64,000 bases of DNA from Xylanimonas oleitrophica (lineage in GTDB: Bacteria > Actinomycetota > Actinomycetes > Actinomycetales > Cellulomonadaceae), in contig NZ_QKWH01000012.1 in assembly GCF_003244315.1 (NCBI RefSeq), positions 1-64,000 of the forward strand. Direction: 5' to 3'. Made by a program: the position numbers and the translations under genes. The notes below the pieces were generated by a model. That model made no database searches. It was given only the letters and a program-made list of their open reading frames with translations, and was not told the DNA's origin. Of the stretch, positions 16,873 through 25,493 are shown piece after piece (position 1 is the stretch's first letter; each line of letters starts with the position of its first letter).

Positions 16873-16959
16873 TCCCCGGTCACCCGTCGTTTGTGGCGAG
16901 GTCGTGACCGCCCGGTGTGCGTCGCCCCCGCTGCCCAGGAGAGGCGCCCGGGGCACCCC

Positions 16960-16965
16960 TACGAT
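16960..16965 (+). promoter_or_regulatory. -10 box for leaderless small conserved gene
   Basis: TACGAT ends exactly 7 nt before the ATG at 16973, the arrangement of actinobacterial leaderless promoters. It decides the start in favour of MIFKAVGEG over the ATG at 16964. Confidence 0.6.
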
Positions 16966-16972
16966 GGTCGCC

Positions 16973-17269
16973 ATGATCTTCAAGGCCGTGGGGGAAGGAC
17001 GCCCCTACCCGGACCACGGGCGCGTCAGCGCCAAGGACTGGGCTGACGTGCCTCCGCGGCAGGTCCGGCTCGACGAGCTCGTGACCACCAAGCGCACCCT
17101 GGACCTCGACCGCCTGCTGGCCGAGGACTCCACGTTCTTCGGCGACCTGTTCGCCCACGTCATCGAGTTCGAGGGCACCCTCTACCTGGAGGACGGCCTC
17201 CACCGTGCGGTGCGCGCCGCCCTCCAGCAGCGGCCGGTGCTCCACGCGCGCGTCCTGACGGTGCGGTGA
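16973..17269 (+). CDS. Small conserved actinobacterial protein (annotated elsewhere as VapB-family antitoxin)
   Basis: 98 residues, beginning MIFKAVGEGRPYPDHG and containing PRQVRLDELVTTKRTLDL, LLAEDSTFFGDLFAHVI and LEDGLHRAVRAALQQRPVLHARVL. From memory this family is widespread in actinobacteria and often labelled a VapB-type antitoxin. No toxin gene is adjacent, and the conserved position beside a LytR_C gene argues for a housekeeping role. The real function is not known to me. Confidence 0.85.
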   Translation: MIFKAVGEGRPYPDHGRVSAKDWADVPPRQVRLDELVTTKRTLDLDRLLAEDSTFFGDLFAHVIEFEGTLYLEDGLHRAVRAALQQRPVLHARVLTVR

Positions 17270-17384
17270 GCGGCGCCGTGAGCACGGGCGCGAGCGCTGC
17301 CCCCAGCACCGGCGTGACACGCCTGACCCTGCGACCCACCGCGCCTGCCCGCCCCCGGGTCACGGCCTCCGGTAGTTTCGTCGC

Positions 17385-18065
17385 GTGACCTCTCCCGTCC
17401 AGGACCCGGCCCGCATCGCGCGCCGCCGCCGCGAGCACGAGCGGCAGGCGGTCGTGTTCGGGGTGCTCATCGTGCTGCTCGTCATGACGGGGCTCGGCGC
17501 GCTCGCCGTGTACACCGGCGCGATCGAGGCGCCGTTCGCGCGGGACTTCACGTCCGCCCAGGAGAAGCAGGCCCCCGTGACGCCGCCGTGCCTGCCGGCC
17601 GTGGAGGGGCAGCCCGACGGTGCCCTGCCGCTGCCCTACGACCAGGTGCACGTGCGGATCTTCAACGCCTCCCAGTTCAACGGCGTGGCCGGCGCCAACC
17701 AGACGGTGCTCTCGCGCCGCGGGTTCGCCGTCGAGGGCACCGCGAACTACTCGGTGACCATCCCCGAGAACGAGCTGCGGTTCGGTACCCAGGGCATCGT
17801 CGCGGCCTACACGCTGGCCGCGCACTACCCGCCGATGCGCATGGTGCTGGACACGCGCGAGGACGCGAGCGTCGACCTGCTGGTGGGCGACCACTACGTG
17901 CGCCCCTACGACGAGCAGGACGTCGAGGTGTCGGCCGAGACGCCGCTGACCAACGCTCCCGGGTGCGAGCCGGCCGACGAGATCGAGCCGTCGCCCGTGC
18001 CCACCCCGGCGGAGGAGTCGCAGCCGGAGGACGAGGAGCCGCAGGAGGCTCCGGCCGAGGGCTGA
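17385..18065 (+). CDS. LytR C-terminal domain (LytR_C) envelope protein
   Basis: 226 residues. A basic cytoplasmic N-terminus (about 1-25), one transmembrane helix FGVLIVLLVMTGLGALAVYTGAI, then an extracytoplasmic LytR_C domain. The domain includes VHVRIFNASQFNGVAGANQTVLSRRGFAVEG, the repeat unit found at the C-end of LytR-CpsA-Psr proteins, and YALAAHY-like FGTQGIVAAYTLAAHYPPMRMVLD. It ends in a Glu/Pro-rich tail. GTG is preceded by TAGTTT at 6 nt (leaderless). It lacks the LCP catalytic domain, so it is probably a wall-binding accessory protein. Confidence 0.88.
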   Translation: MTSPVQDPARIARRRREHERQAVVFGVLIVLLVMTGLGALAVYTGAIEAPFARDFTSAQEKQAPVTPPCLPAVEGQPDGALPLPYDQVHVRIFNASQFNGVAGANQTVLSRRGFAVEGTANYSVTIPENELRFGTQGIVAAYTLAAHYPPMRMVLDTREDASVDLLVGDHYVRPYDEQDVEVSAETPLTNAPGCEPADEIEPSPVPTPAEESQPEDEEPQEAPAEG

Positions 18066-18085
18066 TCCCCGGACCTGGCACGACC

Positions 18086-18123
18086 ACGAGAGGGGCCCGT
18101 CCACCTCGACGGGCCCCTCTCGT
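18086..18123. terminator. Bidirectional terminator between LytR_C and permease genes
   Basis: A 16-bp perfect stem with arm ACGAGAGGGGCCCGTC and a 6-nt loop lies between two convergent genes. Confidence 0.85.
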
Positions 18124-18174
18124 CGTCAGCGCTCGAGCTCGGTCAGCCCAGCTCCGTCAGCGCTCGAGCTCGGT
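18124..18174. repeat. Short direct duplication at permease 3' end
   Basis: CGTCAGCGCTCGAGCTCGGT occurs twice, 31 nt apart. The second copy contains the last codons and stop of the permease gene; the first lies just beyond it. It looks like a recent tandem duplication that left a spare copy of the C-terminus outside the reading frame. Confidence 0.8.
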
Positions 18175-19518
18175 GCCCGCGGGTGCCGAGGCGGGCGTCG
18201 CGGGCTCCTGGTGAGCACCCGTGGCCTTCGAGACCCACCGCATCCCGTGGAAGATGATCAGCGCGGCGGCCGTGCCGAGAGCGATGCCCTCGAAGCGCAG
18301 GTCGCCGGCCACCCAGGTGTAGTTGGCGATGCCGATGATGAGCGGCACGGCGGCGGTGGTGAGGTTCACCGGGTTGGAGAAGTCCACCTTGTTCTGCACC
18401 CAGATGCGCGCACCGAGGATGCCGATCATGCCGTAGAGCATCGTGGCCGCACCGCCCAGCACGCCCGCGGGGATGGTGTTGATGAGGGCGCCGAACTTGG
18501 GCGAGAGCGACAGCACGAGCGCGCCGGCCGCCGCGACCCAGTAGGCAGCGGTGGAGTAGACGCGCGTGGCGGCCATGACCCCGATGTTCTCGGCGTACGT
18601 GGTGGTGCCGGAACCGCCGCCGAGACCGGCGAAGCTGGTGGCGACGCCGTCGGCGAGCAGCGCCCGGCCGGTGATCCGGTCGAGGTTGCGGCCGGTCATC
18701 GCGGCCACGGACTTCACGTGCCCCACGTTCTCGGCCACGAGCACGAGCACCACCGGCAGGAACAGGCCGAGCACGGCGACGTCGAACGACGGGGCGTGGA
18801 AGGTGGGCAGGCCCACCCAGGCGGCCTCGCGCACGGCGGTGAAGTCGACCTGCCCCTGGACCACGGCGGCGACGTAGCCGACCACGACGCCGACGAGGAT
18901 GGACAGGCGGCCCACGATGCCCTTGAACAGCACCGACACGAGGATGATCGCGCCCAGGGTGATGACGGCGGTCAGGGGAGCGCCCTGGAAGCCCGAGCAG
19001 ACGCCGTCGTCGTCGCAGGAGCCCCACGCGGCCGGGGCGAGGTTGAGACCGATGAGCGCCACGATCGTGCCGGTGACGATGGGCGGCATGACGGCGTCGA
19101 TCCACCGCCCGCCGGTGAAGTGGACGACTGCGCCGACGGCGGCGAGCAGGAGCCCGGTGACGAGGATGCCGCCGATCGCGACGCCGAGGTCGCCGTCGGC
19201 GCCTGTGGCCGCGGCGATGGGGGCGATGAACGCGAAGCTGGAGCCGAGGTAGCTGGGCAGGCGGTTGCCGGTGATCAGCAGGAAGGCGACCGTGCCGATC
19301 GCGGAGAAGAACAGCGTGGTGGACGGCGGGAAGCCGGTCAGCAGCGGCACCAGGAACGTGGCGCCGAACATCGCGACGATGTGCTGCAGGCCGATGCCGA
19401 CGGTGCGCGGCCAGCTGAGCCGCTCCTCGGGGGCGACGACGGCGCCGGGCGCCAGGGTGCGCCCGTCCCCGTGGAGCTTCCAGCCCAGGGTGGATGGGGA
19501 TTCAGGGGTGCCGGCCAT
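18157..19518 (-). CDS. NCS2-family uracil/xanthine permease
   Basis: 453 residues with about 12-14 membrane spans. NCS2 (UraA/nucleobase-ascorbate) signatures include WPRTVGIGLQHIVAMFGATFLVPLLTGF near the N-terminus. The middle region has VAENVGHVKSVAAMTGRN, containing the substrate-binding Glu, and then GLGGGSGTTTYAENIGVMA. It is a cytoplasmic-membrane proton symporter of nucleobases. The upp gene for uracil salvage is also in this window but not linked. The stop lies inside the duplicated 3' sequence described separately. Confidence 0.93.
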   Translation of the reverse strand: MAGTPESPSTLGWKLHGDGRTLAPGAVVAPEERLSWPRTVGIGLQHIVAMFGATFLVPLLTGFPPSTTLFFSAIGTVAFLLITGNRLPSYLGSSFAFIAPIAAATGADGDLGVAIGGILVTGLLLAAVGAVVHFTGGRWIDAVMPPIVTGTIVALIGLNLAPAAWGSCDDDGVCSGFQGAPLTAVITLGAIILVSVLFKGIVGRLSILVGVVVGYVAAVVQGQVDFTAVREAAWVGLPTFHAPSFDVAVLGLFLPVVLVLVAENVGHVKSVAAMTGRNLDRITGRALLADGVATSFAGLGGGSGTTTYAENIGVMAATRVYSTAAYWVAAAGALVLSLSPKFGALINTIPAGVLGGAATMLYGMIGILGARIWVQNKVDFSNPVNLTTAAVPLIIGIANYTWVAGDLRFEGIALGTAAALIIFHGMRWVSKATGAHQEPATPASAPAGTELER

Positions 19519-19632
19519 GGCGCTCCGTCCGTGGAGGTCGTGTGAATGTCAGGGAGGAGAGTAGTCCCCTGCTGTTTCCGGCAACCTTCCCTGGCGGTCA
19601 CGGCTCGGTGACGGTGCCCACCCCGTCACGCT

Positions 19633-19689
19633 TGTGGGCGGGAGACTCGCCGCAATCCTGCGCGGATTGCGGCGAGTCTCCCGCCCACA
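19633..19689. terminator. 26-bp perfect inverted repeat
   Basis: Perfect 26-bp arms beginning TGTGGGCGGGAGACTCGCCG with a 5-nt loop TGCGC lie between the permease start (19518) and the LLM gene stop (19707). It most likely terminates the LLM gene transcript. The stem is longer than any other in the window and has no T tract. Confidence 0.75.
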
Positions 19690-19706
19690 CGCGTGCGGCG
19701 ACGGGG

Positions 19707-20630
19707 TCAGAGCCGGGTGGCGACCTCGCGCGCGATCAGCTCCAGGTGGTCCAGGTCGCCCAGGTCCAGCACCTGCAGGTAGACGCGCTCGACGCCGTCC
19801 GCCTTCACCTGGGCCAGGCGGTCGACGGCCTCGGAGACGGTGCCGGCGATGCCGTGCTCGCGCAGCTCGGCCGGCTCACGACCGATCGCCTCGGCACGGC
19901 GCGTGAACTCCGCCTCGTCACGGCCGACCGCCACCACGAGCGCGGCCGAGTGCGTGATCGACGACGCCTCGCGCCCGGCCTCGGCCAGCGCCTGGTTCAC
20001 GACGTCGATGCGCGCCGCGATCGACGAGAACTCCGGGAACGCCTGGTTGTACTCGTCCGCGAAGCGGGCAGCCAGCGCCGGGGTGCGCTTCGGCCCGCCA
20101 CCACCCACGATCACGGGGATCTTGGCCTGGGTCGGCTTGGGCAGCGCCGGCGAGTCCGACAGCGTGTAGTGCTCGCCCGCGAAGCTGAACCGCTCCCCCT
20201 CCGGCGTGCCCCACAGGCCCGTGATCACCGCGAGCTGTTCCTCGAGGATGCCGAACCGCTTCGCCGGGAACGGGATGCCGTACGCCGAGTGCTCCTCGGC
20301 GAACCAGCCCGCCCCCAGGCCCAGCTCGACGCGGCCGCCCGACATCTGGTCCACCTGGGCCACCTGGATCGCCAGAACACCCGGGTGGCGGAACGTCGCC
20401 GACGTCACGAGCGTGCCCAGCCGGATCGACGTCGTCTCACGGGCCAGGCCGGCCAGCGTGGTCCACGCGTCGGTGGGACCGGGCAGTCCGTCGCCACCCA
20501 TCGCCAGGTAGTGGTCCGAACGGAAGAACGCGGAGAAGCCCAGCTCCTCGGCAGCCTTCGCCACCGCGAGCTGGTCGGTGTAGGTGGCGCCCTGCTGGGG
20601 CTCCGTGAAGATGCGCAGATCGAGGGTCAT
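19707..20630 (-). CDS. LLM-class flavin/F420-dependent oxidoreductase
   Basis: 307-residue bacterial-luciferase-like TIM barrel. Visible are LGFSAFFRSDHYLAMGG, SIRLGTLVTSATFRHPGVLA, QMSGGRVELGLGAGWFAEEHSAYGIPFP and the later IPVIVGGGGPKRTPALAARFADEYN. Segments of this sort are typical of F420-dependent actinobacterial members. Electron donor (F420H2 or FMNH2) and substrate cannot be decided from sequence. Single gene with its own terminator-like palindrome downstream. Confidence 0.9.
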   Translation of the reverse strand: MTLDLRIFTEPQQGATYTDQLAVAKAAEELGFSAFFRSDHYLAMGGDGLPGPTDAWTTLAGLARETTSIRLGTLVTSATFRHPGVLAIQVAQVDQMSGGRVELGLGAGWFAEEHSAYGIPFPAKRFGILEEQLAVITGLWGTPEGERFSFAGEHYTLSDSPALPKPTQAKIPVIVGGGGPKRTPALAARFADEYNQAFPEFSSIAARIDVVNQALAEAGREASSITHSAALVVAVGRDEAEFTRRAEAIGREPAELREHGIAGTVSEAVDRLAQVKADGVERVYLQVLDLGDLDHLELIAREVATRL

Positions 20631-20645
20631 GCGGTCATCTTCTCA

Positions 20646-20678
20646 GGCGCCGTCGAAGCGATGCGATCCGACGGCGCC
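20646..20678 (-). terminator. Terminator downstream of the Rv2466c-like gene
   Basis: 10-bp stem GGCGCCGTCG/CGACGGCGCC with a 13-nt loop, between the stop at 20699 and the LLM gene start at 20630. Confidence 0.6.
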
Positions 20679-20698
20679 CGCCGACGGAGCCCCGCGCG

Positions 20699-21316
20699 TC
20701 AGCTGAAGTCCAGGTCGCCCGTGCGGCTGCGCTTGAGCTCGAAGAACTGCGGGAACGACGCGAGAGCCACCGCGCCGTCGAACACCCGCAGCGCCTCCTC
20801 GCCCCGCGGGATCCTGGTCAGCACCGGCCCGAAGAACGCCACCCCGTCGATGTGGATCGTCGGCGTGCCGACGTCCTCCCCGACCGGCTTCATCCCTGCC
20901 TCGTGCGAGGCCGCGAGCGCCTCGTCGTAGGCGTCCGACGTCGCGGCGTCCGCCAGCGACGCCGGCAGCCCGGCCTCGGCCAGGGCGCCCCGGGCGACGG
21001 CGTCGAAGTCCTTGTCCCCCTCGTTGTGGATGCGGGTGCCGGCAGCGGTGTAGAAGGCGGAGAACGCCTGCGGGCCGTGCTCCCTCTGGACGGCGGCCGC
21101 CACGCGCCCGATGCCGCGCGAGGCCTCGATGCGCTCGCGGTAGTCGGCGGGGATGTCCCGGTCCTTGTTCAGCAGGTACAGGCTCATCAGCCGGAACGTC
21201 AGGTTCACGGGCCGCTGCTCGGCCACCTCGATCGCCCAGCGGGAGGTGATCCAGGCGAACGGGCACAGGGGGTCGACGTAGACGTCCACGGTGGGGACGG
21301 GGGTCTCGGTGGTCAC
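20699..21316 (-). CDS. DsbA-fold protein of the mycothiol-dependent nitroreductase (Rv2466c) family, CPFA motif
   Basis: 205 residues, strongly resembling mycobacterial Rv2466c along its length: [95 protein letters not shown] and [12 protein letters not shown]. Rv2466c carries a CPWC redox motif. Here it reads C18-P-F-A21, so the second cysteine is replaced by alanine while everything around it is conserved. A one-cysteine mechanism using mycothiol is possible. The GTG start at 21316 follows TAGCGT by 7 nt (leaderless). Confidence 0.9.
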   Translation of the reverse strand: MTTETPVPTVDVYVDPLCPFAWITSRWAIEVAEQRPVNLTFRLMSLYLLNKDRDIPADYRERIEASRGIGRVAAAVQREHGPQAFSAFYTAAGTRIHNEGDKDFDAVARGALAEAGLPASLADAATSDAYDEALAASHEAGMKPVGEDVGTPTIHIDGVAFFGPVLTRIPRGEEALRVFDGAVALASFPQFFELKRSRTGDLDFS

Positions 21317-21323
21317 GTCGCTG

Positions 21324-21329
21324 ACGCTA
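21324..21329 (-). promoter_or_regulatory. -10 box, leaderless promoter of Rv2466c-like gene
   Basis: TAGCGT on the minus strand, 7 nt from the GTG at 21316. It is divergent from and close to the plus-strand -10 at 21362-21367, so their -35 regions must overlap. Confidence 0.55.
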
Positions 21330-21361
21330 CCCGCGCCGAGCCGCGCCCTCATCCCGTCCCG

Positions 21362-21367
21362 TACGCT
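21362..21367 (+). promoter_or_regulatory. -10 box, leaderless promoter of small membrane protein gene
   Basis: TACGCT, 7 nt before the GTG at 21375. Confidence 0.5.
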
Positions 21368-21374
21368 GCCGGCC

Positions 21375-21572
21375 GTGGGCATCCGCTGGTCGAGCGTGTG
21401 GACGGTGCTGGGCGCGTCCGTCGTCGCGCTCGCGTTCCTCTCTGCGGCGCTCCGGGGCCGCGCGTGGGCGTGGGTGCCGTGCGTGCTGGCCGCGGGCATC
21501 GTCGTCCGCGAGGTGCGCTGGTCGCGCCGGCGGCGCCGGCCCGAGGCCGGCTTCGACGAGCCACGCCGCTGA
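21375..21572 (+). CDS. Small two-helix membrane protein, function unknown
   Basis: 65 residues starting [21 protein letters not shown], with two hydrophobic helices separated by LRGRAWAW and a very basic C-terminus containing RRRRR. GTG at 21375 is 7 nt from a TACGCT -10 box. The gene is divergent from the Rv2466c-like gene and 44 nt upstream of a TetR-type gene. Not recognised as a known family; its size and topology fit small actinobacterial membrane proteins. Confidence 0.6.
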   Translation: MGIRWSSVWTVLGASVVALAFLSAALRGRAWAWVPCVLAAGIVVREVRWSRRRRRPEAGFDEPRR

Positions 21573-21603
21573 CCGCGTCGCGCGTCGGTCGCGACGACCG
21601 CGC

Positions 21604-21609
21604 TAGCCT
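21604..21609 (+). promoter_or_regulatory. -10 box, leaderless promoter of TetR-type gene
   Basis: TAGCCT ends 7 nt before the ATG at 21617. Confidence 0.55.
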
Positions 21610-21616
21610 GCCGGGC

Positions 21617-22405
21617 ATGACCGCCGTCCGGACGTCGCACACCCACGCACAAGCCGTCGACGCCGCGATCGAGCTGTTCTCCCGCCAGGGGTACGAGCAG
21701 ACCACGGTCGAGGAGATCGCGGACGCCGCCCAGGTCAGCCGGGCCACGTTCTTCCGGCGCTTCCGCTCCAAGGAGGACGTGGTCTTCGCCGACCACGAGC
21801 TCCTGCTCGAGGAGGTGGTGGTGATGCTCGCCGCCACCCGTCCCGACGCGCTCGACGACGCCGACCTGCCCGAGCGCTCGTGGGACCCCGCCACCGACCC
21901 CTACCTCGAGGTCTGCCGGGCCGCCCGGCTCGTGTTCGACCACCACGTGGGCCAGAAGGAGACGTCGCTGGCTCGATACCACCTGCTCCAGCAGGTGCCC
22001 GCCCTGCGCGACCGCGAGCTGGTGACCACCCACCGGTACGAGCGGGCCTTCACCAAGTACCTGCGCGACACGCTGCCGCCGGACCGTTCCTCCACGGTGC
22101 AGTCCATCGCGTTCGCGGCCGGCGTCGTCGCCGTGCACAACGCCATCCTGCGCAAGTGGTTGCGCAACCCGGACCTCGACCTGCGCCCCGACCTGGAGGA
22201 GGCGTTCGCCGAGCTGCGGCGCGGCGCCACCGCCGACCTCGTGCGCCGCCGCGAGGCGGCGGCCCAGGCCGGGTCCGGCCCTGCCGACGTCTCGACGTCG
22301 CGCGTGGTGGTCGCCGTCGTCGACCCCGGTGCGGGGCCCGACGACGTGGCGCACGCGGTGCGCGACGCCCTCACGGGCAGGAAGCGCTCGGCCGGCTGGG
22401 AATAG
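21617..22405 (+). CDS. TetR-family transcriptional regulator
   Basis: 262 residues. The N-terminal TetR DNA-binding domain (about 8-60) reads [43 protein letters not shown], with a canonical helix-turn-helix. The C-terminal ligand-binding domain is all-helical, and the last ~50 residues are an extra Ala/Val/Asp-rich tail. Targets are unknown; the divergent and following genes are candidates. It is upstream of an FMN-riboswitch-controlled gene but that gene has its own control element. Confidence 0.93.
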   Translation: MTAVRTSHTHAQAVDAAIELFSRQGYEQTTVEEIADAAQVSRATFFRRFRSKEDVVFADHELLLEEVVVMLAATRPDALDDADLPERSWDPATDPYLEVCRAARLVFDHHVGQKETSLARYHLLQQVPALRDRELVTTHRYERAFTKYLRDTLPPDRSSTVQSIAFAAGVVAVHNAILRKWLRNPDLDLRPDLEEAFAELRRGATADLVRRREAAAQAGSGPADVSTSRVVVAVVDPGAGPDDVAHAVRDALTGRKRSAGWE

Positions 22406-22448
22406 GACGGGCTGTGGCATCCTTGCCGCTGAGCAAGAACACGCACGA

Positions 22449-22576
22449 CGTGCTCCGGGGTCGGTGAAATTCCGAGCCGGCGGTATAGCCCGCGACCCGC
22501 GCCTCCCTCCGTGGCGGCCGGTTGACCTGGTGGAACTCCAGGGCCGACGGTCAAAGTCCGGATGGGAGGCAGCACG
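22449..22576 (+). promoter_or_regulatory. FMN riboswitch (RFN element)
   Basis: The plus strand holds the conserved RFN core. P1 pairs CGTGCT with AGCACG. Then follow CCGGGGTCGGTGAAATTCCG, CCGGCGGTATAGCCCGCGA, CTGGTGGAACTCCAGG, GCCGACGGTCAAAGTCCGGA and TGGGAGGCAGCACG. These are all the invariant parts of the FMN aptamer. A GGCGTC/GACGCC hairpin at 22578-22599 and GC-rich sequence up to the start codon at 22712 could form the expression platform. It controls the riboflavin transporter gene downstream. Confidence 0.97.
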
Positions 22577-22711
22577 GGCGTCGCCTGCGGGTGACGCCGG
22601 TCGTGGCGTGTCGCGGGCCGTCGGCGTGCTGTGCGCCGCCCCGTGACGCCGCCGACCCCTCCCCTCGTCCAGCCCCGGCGCACCGGGTGCACGACGAGAA
22701 GAGGACGAGGG

Positions 22712-23425
22712 ATGAGCGTCATCGAGTGGCTGTTCTCGGCCACCTTCCACATCGGGGACCAGCAGCTGCTGTGGCGCGAGGTCATCGGCAACGTGTTCGG
22801 CCTGGCCTCGGCGCTGGGCGGCATGCGGCGCAAGGTGTGGGCCTGGCCGGTGGGGATCGTCGGCAACCTGCTGCTGTTCACCGTGTTCATGGGCTCCTAC
22901 TTCGGCGGGTCGCCCCTGCCGGACATGCTGGGCCAGGCCGGCCGGCAGGTGATGTTCATCGCCGTCTCCGTGTACGGGTGGGTGCAGTGGCGTGCCACCA
23001 AGAGGCAGAACCTCGAGGTGCGCGCCGACGGCACCGTGCCCGCCGACGACGGCGCCGCGGTGCACCCGCGCTGGGCGTCCGGGCGGGCGCGCGCGGGCCT
23101 GGTCGTGGCGATGGTGGGCGGAACCCTTGCGCTGACGCCGCTCTTCCGCGCGCTCGGCTCGTACGAGCCCGTGTGGGCGGACGCGTGGATCTTCATGGGC
23201 TCCCTGCTGGCCACGTACGGCATGGCCAAGGGATGGGTGGAGTTCTGGCTGGTCTGGGTGGCCGTCGACGTGGTGGGTGTGCCGCTGCTGTTCAGCGCCG
23301 GCTACTGGGCGTCGGCCGCGATGTACGTGTTCTACGGAGCGTTCACGCTGGTCGGGTTCTTCGTGTGGTGGCGCATCCACCGGCGCGAGCAGTCCGAGAC
23401 GGCGGTGCCGACGACCTCGGCCTGA
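22712..23425 (+). CDS. PnuC-like riboflavin transporter (PnuX type)
   Basis: 237 residues with about seven membrane helices and the PnuC-fold signatures [32 protein letters not shown] and YGWVQW, plus the repeated half [20 protein letters not shown]. PnuC proteins carry nicotinamide riboside. In actinobacteria a PnuC-like branch (PnuX) is preceded by FMN riboswitches and imports riboflavin, and the aptamer just upstream assigns this one to that branch. GAGGACGAGGG precedes the ATG. Confidence 0.92.
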   Translation: MSVIEWLFSATFHIGDQQLLWREVIGNVFGLASALGGMRRKVWAWPVGIVGNLLLFTVFMGSYFGGSPLPDMLGQAGRQVMFIAVSVYGWVQWRATKRQNLEVRADGTVPADDGAAVHPRWASGRARAGLVVAMVGGTLALTPLFRALGSYEPVWADAWIFMGSLLATYGMAKGWVEFWLVWVAVDVVGVPLLFSAGYWASAAMYVFYGAFTLVGFFVWWRIHRREQSETAVPTTSA

Positions 23426-23509
23426 CCCCGGCCTGCCCGTCGGTGCGACCGTCGGAGGCGGTGGGAGGCGGTGGGAGGCCGCGCGCGGGCCGACAGCGGG
23501 CCACCGCCC

Positions 23510-23515
23510 TAGGCT
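23510..23515 (+). promoter_or_regulatory. -10 box, leaderless promoter of Gfo/Idh/MocA gene
   Basis: TAGGCT ends 7 nt before the GTG at 23523. Confidence 0.55.
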
Positions 23516-23522
23516 CGCCGAC

Positions 23523-24701
23523 GTGAGCGACCTGTTCCTGACGCCGGCCCCGCGCGACGACGCGCTGCCCCGGCCGGTCCGCATCGGCGTCGTCGGCTCG
23601 GGCTTCCGCGCCCGGACCATGCTGCGGGTGGCGGCGGCGCTGCCCGGGTGGTTCGACGTCGCGGGTGTGACCGCCCGCAGCTCCGCCGACCGTGATCTGC
23701 TGGCCTCGCACGGCTTCGCCGCCCATCCCGGGCTCGACGGGCTGCTGGCGGGCTCGGCCCAGCGCCCGGCGCCGGACCTCGTCGTCGTCACGCTGCCCGC
23801 CGACGCCGCACAGGACGTCGTCCGTGAGCTGGCTGCCGCCGGGGTGCCGGCGCTCCTGGAGACGCCGGCCGCGGGTACCGTGCCCGAGCTGGTCGAGCTC
23901 CAGGGGCTGGTGGAGTCGGGCGCGTGCGTGCACGTGGCGGAGCAGTACCACCTGGAGCCGCTGGTGTCGGCGCAGCTCGAGGTGGCGGCGTCGGGCCGCC
24001 TGGGCGCCGTGACGGACGCGCACGTCAACCTGGCGCACGACTACCACGGGCTCTCGGTGCTGCGGCGGGCGCTGGGCGTCACGTTCGAGGAGCCGCTGGT
24101 GACCGCCCGCCGTGACGTGCGGCAGGTGCTGCCCAGCCCGTCCCGCTACGCCGACCCGGTCTCGGTCGATCCTGTGGCCAGCGTCCACGCACTGGCCTGG
24201 CTCGACTACGGGGACCGGCTGGGCGTCTACGAGTTCGACGACGTCCAGTACCGCTCCTGGGTGCGCTCGCCGTCGCTGGTGGTGCGGGGGCCGTACGGCG
24301 AGCTGCGCGACGACGTCGTGCGCTCGGTGCGCGCATCCGACGACGGCGCGCCGCAGCCGCTGGTGTCCCGGCTGGAGCGGGTGGCGGCCGGGGGTGCGGG
24401 CAACCACGAGGGCCTGTTCCTGCGCGGGTACACGCTCGACGGCGGCTGGGTGTGGCGCAACCGGTTCCGGCCGGCACGGCTGGCGGACGAGGAGCTGGCG
24501 GTCGCCGAGCTGTTCGCCCGCGCGGGAGAGCACGTGCTGGCCGGCGCGCCGTCGCCCTACGAGGTGGCCGAGGCGGCGCAGGACCAGTACCTGCAGCTCG
24601 TGGCCCGCGAGGCGGCAGCGGCCGCGGTGCCCGTGCGGGCGGTGCGCCAGCCGTGGGCCGACGGCACCGGGTGCCGCCATGCCGCGCGTCCCACCGCCTG
24701 A
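23523..24701 (+). CDS. Gfo/Idh/MocA-family oxidoreductase
   Basis: 392 residues. N-terminal Rossmann domain with the NAD(P) motif [38 protein letters not shown] and [14 protein letters not shown] match the next two conserved segments, in which the EKP motif usual in this family becomes [18 protein letters not shown] follows, with EQYHLEP where many members read NY/RF. Loss of the EKP lysine is odd because it usually takes part in catalysis and binding. Substrate unknown, possibly a sugar or inositol derivative. Confidence 0.85.
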   Translation: MSDLFLTPAPRDDALPRPVRIGVVGSGFRARTMLRVAAALPGWFDVAGVTARSSADRDLLASHGFAAHPGLDGLLAGSAQRPAPDLVVVTLPADAAQDVVRELAAAGVPALLETPAAGTVPELVELQGLVESGACVHVAEQYHLEPLVSAQLEVAASGRLGAVTDAHVNLAHDYHGLSVLRRALGVTFEEPLVTARRDVRQVLPSPSRYADPVSVDPVASVHALAWLDYGDRLGVYEFDDVQYRSWVRSPSLVVRGPYGELRDDVVRSVRASDDGAPQPLVSRLERVAAGGAGNHEGLFLRGYTLDGGWVWRNRFRPARLADEELAVAELFARAGEHVLAGAPSPYEVAEAAQDQYLQLVAREAAAAAVPVRAVRQPWADGTGCRHAARPTA

Positions 24702-24792
24702 CCTCCACGGACCGCCGCCCGGCACGGAGCGAGGGCGGGTCGTTCCAGGCGGTGCCCTTGCCGCGAGCGCGGCGGGGCGGCAGCGTGGGCTC

Positions 24793-25485
24793 ATGATCAT
24801 CGCCGAGGACGTGCTGCTGCTCGCGTACGACGACGAGACGGGCGCCCCCGACGCCTGGGTGAACAACCTGGACTACCGGCTGGCCGGGGCTCTGCTCGTG
24901 GAGCTGGCGCTGGAGCACCGCGTCGACCTGGCGGGCCCGGGCGAGACCGCCGCGGACGGCGGCGCCGTGAAGGAGGGTCGCGTCGTCGTGCGCGACGCCT
25001 CCCCCACCGGGCACCCGGAGCTCGACGCGGCGCTGGGCCAGGTGGCAGAGCGGCCGCGCAAGCCGGCCGACCTGGTCGAGCCGCTGGCCGGGGGCCTCGA
25101 GGACCGTCTGCTGGAGCGCCTGGTGGACCGCGGGGTGCTGCGCCGTGAGGAGCGCACCGTGCTGCGGTTCTTCCGCACCACCCGGTGGCCGGCGGAGGAC
25201 TCGGCGCACGAGGCGGCGCTGCGCGAGCACCTGCGGGCGGTGCTGCTCGACGGCGTGGCGCCCGCGCCGCGCGAGGCCGCGCTGCTGGCGGTGCTGCAGG
25301 GCTCCGGGCTCGTCTCCCGGCTGGTGCCCAGGGAGCGCCGCAAGGACGCGGAGCGTCGGGCGAGCGAGCTGGCGGAGTCGGGGTGGGCGAGCGCTGCGGC
25401 GGGCAAGGCGATCGACGAGCTCACCGCCACGATCGTGGCCGCGGTGATCGTGCCCGCGGTCATCATCCCGGCGGCGACCACCTGA
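24793..25485 (+). CDS. GPP34 (GOLPH3-like) phosphoprotein family protein
   Basis: 230 residues starting MIIAEDVLLLAYDDETG, with DYRLAGALLVELALEHRVDL, VLRREERTVLRFFRTTRWP and a C-terminal helix of the GPP34 family. Eukaryotic GOLPH3 binds phosphatidylinositol 4-phosphate at Golgi membranes. Actinobacteria carry several cytosolic homologues of unknown role, perhaps linked to phosphatidylinositol lipids. The last 20 residues are hydrophobic (TIVAAVIVPAVIIPAATT), giving a possible membrane anchor. The following NUDIX gene starts 9 nt after the stop. Confidence 0.9.
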   Translation: MIIAEDVLLLAYDDETGAPDAWVNNLDYRLAGALLVELALEHRVDLAGPGETAADGGAVKEGRVVVRDASPTGHPELDAALGQVAERPRKPADLVEPLAGGLEDRLLERLVDRGVLRREERTVLRFFRTTRWPAEDSAHEAALREHLRAVLLDGVAPAPREAALLAVLQGSGLVSRLVPRERRKDAERRASELAESGWASAAAGKAIDELTATIVAAVIVPAVIIPAATT

Positions 25486-25493
25486 GGGCCGCC

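Noticed and set aside
16973-17269. Functional toxin-antitoxin module
   Set aside because: Only the so-called antitoxin-like protein is present; no toxin gene flanks it and the partner is an envelope gene.
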